NCBI GenBank assembly: GCA_937892695.1
Contig: CALBJK010000258.1
Coordinates: 1 to 8,311, forward strand
Length of the DNA stretch: 8,311 bases
Direction of reading: 5' to 3'
DNA from: an uncultured Prevotella sp.
GTDB lineage: Bacteria; Bacteroidota; Bacteroidia; Bacteroidales; Bacteroidaceae
Part shown: positions 5,713-8,311 of the stretch, piece by piece
How positions within the stretch are numbered: position 1 is the first letter of the stretch
Layout of the letters: every line of letters begins with the position of its first letter
Program-made: the position numbers and the translations under genes
Notes under the pieces: generated by a model
Told to the model about the DNA's origin: nothing
Databases searched by the model: none
Seen by the model: only the letters and a program-made list of their open reading frames with translations

Positions 5713-5883
5713 TTAACGAATGCATGGACGGTTTTCCATAAAATTCACGCCTTGCAGTTTCTGTTCTTTGAATATAGAATCGGTGTAGGCCTTTGCTACA
5801 GCAGAATAGCCAGGGACAACTGTCCTGACACTGGCCGAGATGCCGAGCATCATAATGCCCGGCAACAATATTCTGTTATTCAT
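5713..5883 (-). pseudogene. 56-codon remnant, possibly the N-terminus of an outer-membrane receptor
   Basis: Minus-strand frame of 56 codons from ATG 5883 to a TAA at 5715-5713. It begins with a plausible signal peptide (MNNRILLPGIMMLGISAS) and continues to DSIFKEQKLQGVNFMENRP, then stops. The last part resembles the segment just before the plug of Bacteroidetes TonB-dependent receptors and related outer-membrane barrels, where an acidic-Ser linker leads into a K-x-L-x-x-V-x-x-x-x-R-P type motif. This resemblance is from memory of the family, not from a search. Its place between a Cys-rich protein and an HMA protein is where such a receptor is often found. Alternatively it is a genuine small secreted peptide. 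Its 3' end lies 39 bp before the HMA start codon. Confidence 0.4.
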
Positions 5884-6045
5884 TTTTATTTCTTTATCAT
5901 CCGTAAAACAAATGTTCTTGACCTAAGCCTATAGGCCAATTCCAATTGGGCGCATAATGATTAATTCCAAATCATTTTATCATGGATGGCATTATTCCTC
6001 CCTAAAGGTGCAATAACCTGTCAAAGGATTAAAGAAACAAGAAAA
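5884..6045. other. Non-coding gap downstream of the Cys-rich gene
   Basis: No gene is seen. It holds one weak inverted repeat, AATGATT (5956-5962) and AATCATT (5970-5976), and no TAnnTTTG box on the minus strand. If a receptor gene once stood here, its body has gone. Confidence 0.5.
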
Positions 6046-6501
6046 TCAAATTGTGAGTACCCGCAAGAGATGCAGAAAAGCCCGTGGCGGACTGACAAAG
6101 GCCGTCCGCTCCCACCACATCGGCCGTAGGCTGACGCGCGGGATCATAACAATGATCGGTCTCCACACTATGTTTGCGAGCAGATGAGGAATGTTTAAGA
6201 AATGAAAAACGGCGTGTCCGCCTGACAACATCGGAGAGAGGGTAAAAACTTTCATACTCATGCAGCTCTTCGTGGGCATAGCCTTGCAAGCTTTTGTCTC
6301 TCCGCAGTCTGTGTTCTGCCCTGTCTCGCAGCAGTCGTCGGCAGCATCGTCCATAGCCATAGAACATCCGTCACGGTCTGGCACCAAGGTCAGCCCCGTA
6401 GTATTGTCGCAGCAGCATGTTGTCAGTGCCACCCCGCCTCCCAGTGCAACGATAAGCACAGCGAGAACCAAAGACTCGACTATGGACATTATCTTTTTCA
6501 T
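6046..6501 (-). CDS. Cys-rich secreted or membrane-anchored protein, putative metal-cluster component
   Basis: A 151-aa protein if started at the ATG at 6501 (MKKIMSIVES). A hydrophobic segment at about 9-26 is followed by CCC (29-31), then Cys46, 57, 58, 66, 72 and 80, giving nine cysteines in residues 29-80. These are mixed with Met in CSMAM and CMSM, suggesting soft-metal binding. A second hydrophobic stretch (about 98-121) and the C-terminal SPPRAFLHLLRVLTI follow. The build (signal, Cys cluster, short PPR-type C-terminus) recalls small uncharacterised proteins placed upstream of TonB receptors in Bacteroidetes metal loci, but I cannot name the family. The frame extends to an ATG at 6519, which overlaps the -7 box and is unlikely. 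ATG 6489 is a real alternative, because the predicted RNA start lies at about 6501-6503. It heads the cluster leading to HMA and DoxX. Confidence 0.62.
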   Translation of the reverse strand: MKKIMSIVESLVLAVLIVALGGGVALTTCCCDNTTGLTLVPDRDGCSMAMDDAADDCCETGQNTDCGETKACKAMPTKSCMSMKVFTLSPMLSGGHAVFHFLNIPHLLANIVWRPIIVMIPRVSLRPMWWERTAFVSPPRAFLHLLRVLTI

Positions 6502-6508
6502 TTCGGGG

Positions 6509-6540
6509 CAAAAGTACACTTTTTATCGATAAACCGTAAA
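6509..6540 (-). promoter_or_regulatory. Promoter of the Cys-rich/HMA/DoxX unit with palindromic spacer
   Basis: On the minus strand, TTTA (6540-6537), a 20-bp spacer and TACTTTTG (6516-6509) form a good Bacteroidetes promoter: an exact TAnnTTTG -7 with one mismatch in the -33. The spacer contains TTTATCGATAAA (6522-6533), a perfect 12-bp palindrome, in the place where a repressor or a DNA-distorting activator commonly binds. No regulator gene is in the window. Confidence 0.55.
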
Positions 6541-6607
6541 GGCTGCACGCGTTTTTATTCTATTTTGAACATGGATAAGCATTGTTAACCGTGCATCAGG
6601 CATCTGT

Positions 6608-7531
6608 TCAGAACAGATAGAGCGAGATAATGAGCGGCATTGTCATTATGCTCACAATTGTAGTGAAGGCATTGATAGAACCAGAATAGGCGGCATCGCG
6701 GCCATACACCTGGGCCAGCTGCGTCACCATTGTGGCTGATGGCGTGATGACGGCCAGCAGTGAGATGAGCAGAATCATGCGCCCGTGAGGGGCAAGGGTA
6801 TGTATGCCAGAAAACTTGAGCAGGGCCATGATAGCGAGCGGAAGCACTATCATCTTTATAGTCGTGACAAGATAGATACGGCGATGGCTGAGCACGTTCT
6901 TCCATCTGACTTCGGAGAGCACCATGCCCAGCATTATCATGCTGACCGGGCCTATCGTAGAAGCCACTCCGCTCACCACCTCGTAGGGCAAAGACGGAAG
7001 CCGCAGACCGGTGAGGAACATCAGCAAGCCCACAACGATGGCTATGAGGTTGACATTGGTGACAAGACTGCGCCAGTCGAGATGGAGCTGTCCGCGCATC
7101 ATCGTCTGGCAGTGGGTGAAGAGGAAGATCATCTGCACACATAGAAACGCACTGGCGTAGATTACCCACTTGTCGCCCAGTACCGCAGTGACCAAAGGCA
7201 CTATCAGATTGCCTGCATTAGAATATATGAGCGAACCTTTCTCTACTGGGTCGAAACGGAAAACCTTGCCCAAAGCTCCGCACATGGCGAAAAGAGCCAG
7301 ATGGATGGCCACGGCTGCACACACGGCCAGAATGAAACCGTCTCTCACCGCCGGACTGTAGTCTATCTGGAACGCCTTGAGTATCACACATGGCAGTATG
7401 AGGTAAATCGTTACCATCGAGAGTGTGCGGCTGTCCTGAGCTTTCACAACACCCGCCTTCACTATCAGGGCACCAAGCCCCATCATTATGAACAGCACAA
7501 CAATCTGCTGTGCCAACAAATAAGCTATCAT
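6608..7531 (-). CDS. AEC family transporter (auxin efflux carrier-like)
   Basis: A 307-aa inner-membrane protein of the AEC family (PF03547), within the usual 300-320 aa. About ten hydrophobic helices in two halves are visible, with a central polar loop near 141-157. Family features include the proline-containing early segment (LPC at 46-48), YSNAGNLIVPL (103-113) with its small polar residues in a broken helix, and GPVSMIMLGMVL (194-205) opening the second half. Bacterial members move small carboxylates such as malate or malonate; no substrate can be assigned here. The ATG at 7531 fits the family N-terminus. The nearest upstream -7-like site, TATATTTT (7557-7550), is imperfect and has no -33 match. 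A hairpin terminator separates it from the rubredoxin gene, so it is probably transcribed alone. It ends 68 bp before the promoter of the metal cluster, which reads the same way. Confidence 0.9.
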   Translation of the reverse strand: MIAYLLAQQIVVLFIMMGLGALIVKAGVVKAQDSRTLSMVTIYLILPCVILKAFQIDYSPAVRDGFILAVCAAVAIHLALFAMCGALGKVFRFDPVEKGSLIYSNAGNLIVPLVTAVLGDKWVIYASAFLCVQMIFLFTHCQTMMRGQLHLDWRSLVTNVNLIAIVVGLLMFLTGLRLPSLPYEVVSGVASTIGPVSMIMLGMVLSEVRWKNVLSHRRIYLVTTIKMIVLPLAIMALLKFSGIHTLAPHGRMILLISLLAVITPSATMVTQLAQVYGRDAAYSGSINAFTTIVSIMTMPLIISLYLF

Positions 7532-7592
7532 CCTTGTTATCCTGATACTAAAATATAAGGTGAAACCTGTCAGATTCCGCCTTTAAAACAAT

Positions 7593-7625
7593 CGGCGCAT
7601 AAGCAGCAAATCCGCTTATGCGCCG
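7593..7625 (-). terminator. Hairpin terminator after rubredoxin
   Basis: CGGCGCATAAGC (7593-7604) and GCTTATGCGCCG (7614-7625) are exact 12-nt reverse complements around a 9-nt loop. In the minus direction the stem is followed by ATTGTTTT, a modest U-tail. It begins 20 bp after the rubredoxin stop codon and should end that transcript before the AEC gene. Confidence 0.75.
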
Positions 7626-7645
7626 TTGCCATCTGAGCTGGCATC

Positions 7646-7810
7646 TTATTCTTCTACCGGAGAAAAATCCTCCTTGCCTACTCCGCACAGGGGGCAAACC
7701 CAATCGTCTGGAATGTCCTCGAAAGCCGTACCCGGCTCGACACCGTTCTCTGGATCACCCAAAGCAGGGTCATAGATGTATCCGCATACGTCACAAACAT
7801 ACTTTTTCAT
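7646..7810 (-). CDS. Rubredoxin
   Basis: A 54-aa protein with the complete rubredoxin signature. Cys6 and Cys9 (VCDVCGYIYD) and Cys39 and Cys42 (WVCPLCG) form the Fe(SCys)4 site. The conserved aromatic and turn residues Y11, Y13, D14, P15, W37 and P40 are also present, as is the acidic middle segment. The length matches classical 52-54 aa rubredoxins. It is a small cytoplasmic one-electron carrier; in anaerobes such as Bacteroidales it passes electrons to rubrerythrin or superoxide reductase-type enzymes in oxygen and peroxide defence, though none of those partners is in this window. The ATG at 7810 follows an A/T-rich leader with no strong ribosome-binding site. A structured segment ending in a T-run lies 17 bp upstream, and a hairpin terminator follows the gene. 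Confidence 0.96.
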   Translation of the reverse strand: MKKYVCDVCGYIYDPALGDPENGVEPGTAFEDIPDDWVCPLCGVGKEDFSPVEE

Positions 7811-7827
7811 AACCGAAACTATTATTC

Positions 7828-7935
7828 AAAAAAATTGCCACAGCCTTATGTCATTGTACATACCGGAATCCGGCAAAGAGCATACGCCGGTTCTGATAGG
7901 CTGTCGATTAAAACCGAGCAGGCAATACACTCTTC
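7828..7935 (-). ncRNA. Candidate structured small RNA or attenuator leader upstream of rubredoxin
   Basis: Read on the minus strand, the 13-nt 3' arm (7846-7834) pairs with two separate 5' segments: AGGCTGT with ACAGCCT (7904-7898) and GGCAAT with ATTGCC (7926-7921). The insert between the two 5' segments can form its own hairpin (TCGG, TTTTAA loop, TCGA). Inside the main stem are CCGGC/GCCGG and TATGT/ACATA hairpins. The outer stem runs directly into TTTTTTT (7834-7828), as in an intrinsic terminator. A TAACTTTG box at 7947-7940 would start an RNA of about 105 nt. It may be an independent small RNA, or a leader that ends or allows transcription of rubredoxin 17 bp further on. I do not recognise a known RNA family. 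Confidence 0.45.
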
Positions 7936-7939
7936 ATTG

Positions 7940-7947
7940 CAAAGTTA
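7940..7947 (-). promoter_or_regulatory. Promoter-like -7 box for the structured RNA and rubredoxin
   Basis: The minus strand reads TAACTTTG, an exact TAnnTTTG match followed by CA, a common context in Bacteroidetes promoters. No TTTG is found 19-21 bp upstream. It is the only exact box between rubredoxin and the right edge that I found on this strand. RNA would start near 7934. Confidence 0.5.
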
Positions 7948-7986
7948 GCAATAAATTCCGAAATGAAATCTTTTTGTTAATACTTT

Positions 7987-8092
7987 TTACCCAATTCGTT
8001 CATCAGACTTCGGTCGTTTTTTCCTGTATATGAAAAAGCCAAAGGCAATCAGCAAGGCAATGACGTGAAAAACGGCGAAGCGTGAACTTCAT
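7987..8092 (-). pseudogene. Possible frameshifted small membrane protein
   Basis: On the minus strand, codons from 8088 down to a TAA at 7989-7987 read SSRFAVFHVIALLIAFGFF, then IYRKKRPKSDERIG. This is a single membrane helix followed by a positively charged tail, a realistic small membrane protein. The frame has no start codon. An ATG at 8092 lies one base out of phase, and removing a single A would join them into a 34-aa protein. The in-phase reading from that ATG (MKFTLRRFSRHC...) looks random. It could be a decayed gene or chance. Confidence 0.25.
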
Positions 8093-8311
8093 TATTTTAG
8101 AACAACAATTATGTTTTCTTTTGTATGGAAGAAGGTACATCGCGCCCCCAATCCTCGAACCTGTATCGGTGGCTAATGCGGATACCGAACCGCTACAGAA
8201 ACAGACGGATATGCAATTCCCCTCTGTAATGTTCCGATATAATTATAAAACCGATTTGAGCATAATGCAAGATGCAACCATTTTGTGTTAGTAATGTTTA
8301 AAAAATAACTT
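8093..8311. other. Right-edge region with no recognisable gene
   Basis: Neither strand shows a protein I would trust. A plus-strand frame from GTG 8082 gives 69 residues without domain or signal features. No tRNA fold, strong hairpin terminator or exact TAnnTTTG box was found. The 3' end is A/T-rich and may be the edge of another gene's upstream region. Confidence 0.4.

Noticed and set aside
7776..8033. An 85-codon plus-strand frame across the rubredoxin start and the structured RNA
   Set aside because: It overlaps the certain rubredoxin gene on the other strand and the palindromic RNA, and shows no domain.
8140..8190. Possible tRNA, suggested by GGTTCGAGG on the minus strand
   Set aside because: No 5-bp T-arm stem flanks it and no acceptor or anticodon stem can be drawn.
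8082..8291. A 69-codon plus-strand frame at the right edge
   Set aside because: It has a GTG start with no supporting site, no domain, signal or membrane pattern, and overlaps the possible minus-strand membrane peptide.

Overview
The window looks like chromosomal DNA of a Bacteroidales bacterium, with Prevotella or a near relative as the best guess. The evidence is sequence style only. Usable promoters match the Bacteroidetes TAnnTTTG -7 box with a TTTG-like -33 element, and start codons follow A/T-rich leaders without strong Shine-Dalgarno sites. The protein families are also ones typical of that group: a TGS-domain uridine kinase-like protein, an Na/Pi cotransporter with a PhoU-like tail, a DoxX protein and a secreted HMA protein. 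No phage, transposase, CRISPR array, rRNA or tRNA is visible.

Layout, left to right. Positions 1-219 are non-coding, with a short direct repeat and a leftward promoter-like site. A minus-strand pair follows: a hemolysin III/PAQR-family membrane protein (220-873) lies downstream of a two-domain nucleoside kinase (911-2572). The kinase shares a divergent intergenic region with a plus-strand Na/Pi cotransporter (2671-4374). A 300-bp convergent gap (4375-4675) carries a minus-direction hairpin terminator, a 15-bp bidirectional terminator and two nested inverted-repeat structures.

The next block (4676-6540) reads leftward and looks like one transcription unit. It starts at a promoter whose spacer contains a perfect 12-bp palindrome. 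It then holds a Cys-rich secreted or membrane-anchored protein, a 56-codon fragment that resembles the broken N-terminus of an outer-membrane receptor, a secreted HMA metal-binding protein, a four-copy hairpin repeat array, and a DoxX membrane protein. This gene set suggests handling of copper or another soft metal at the cell envelope, with the receptor step apparently lost.

The right part (6608-8311) has an AEC-family transporter, a strong hairpin terminator, and a 54-aa rubredoxin. Upstream of the rubredoxin is a promoter-like box and a roughly 105-nt segment that folds into a multi-branched structure ending in a run of seven T. This is either a small RNA or an attenuator-type leader, and it is the most interesting candidate in the window. 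The last 300 bases hold a possible frameshifted small membrane protein and otherwise nothing recognisable.
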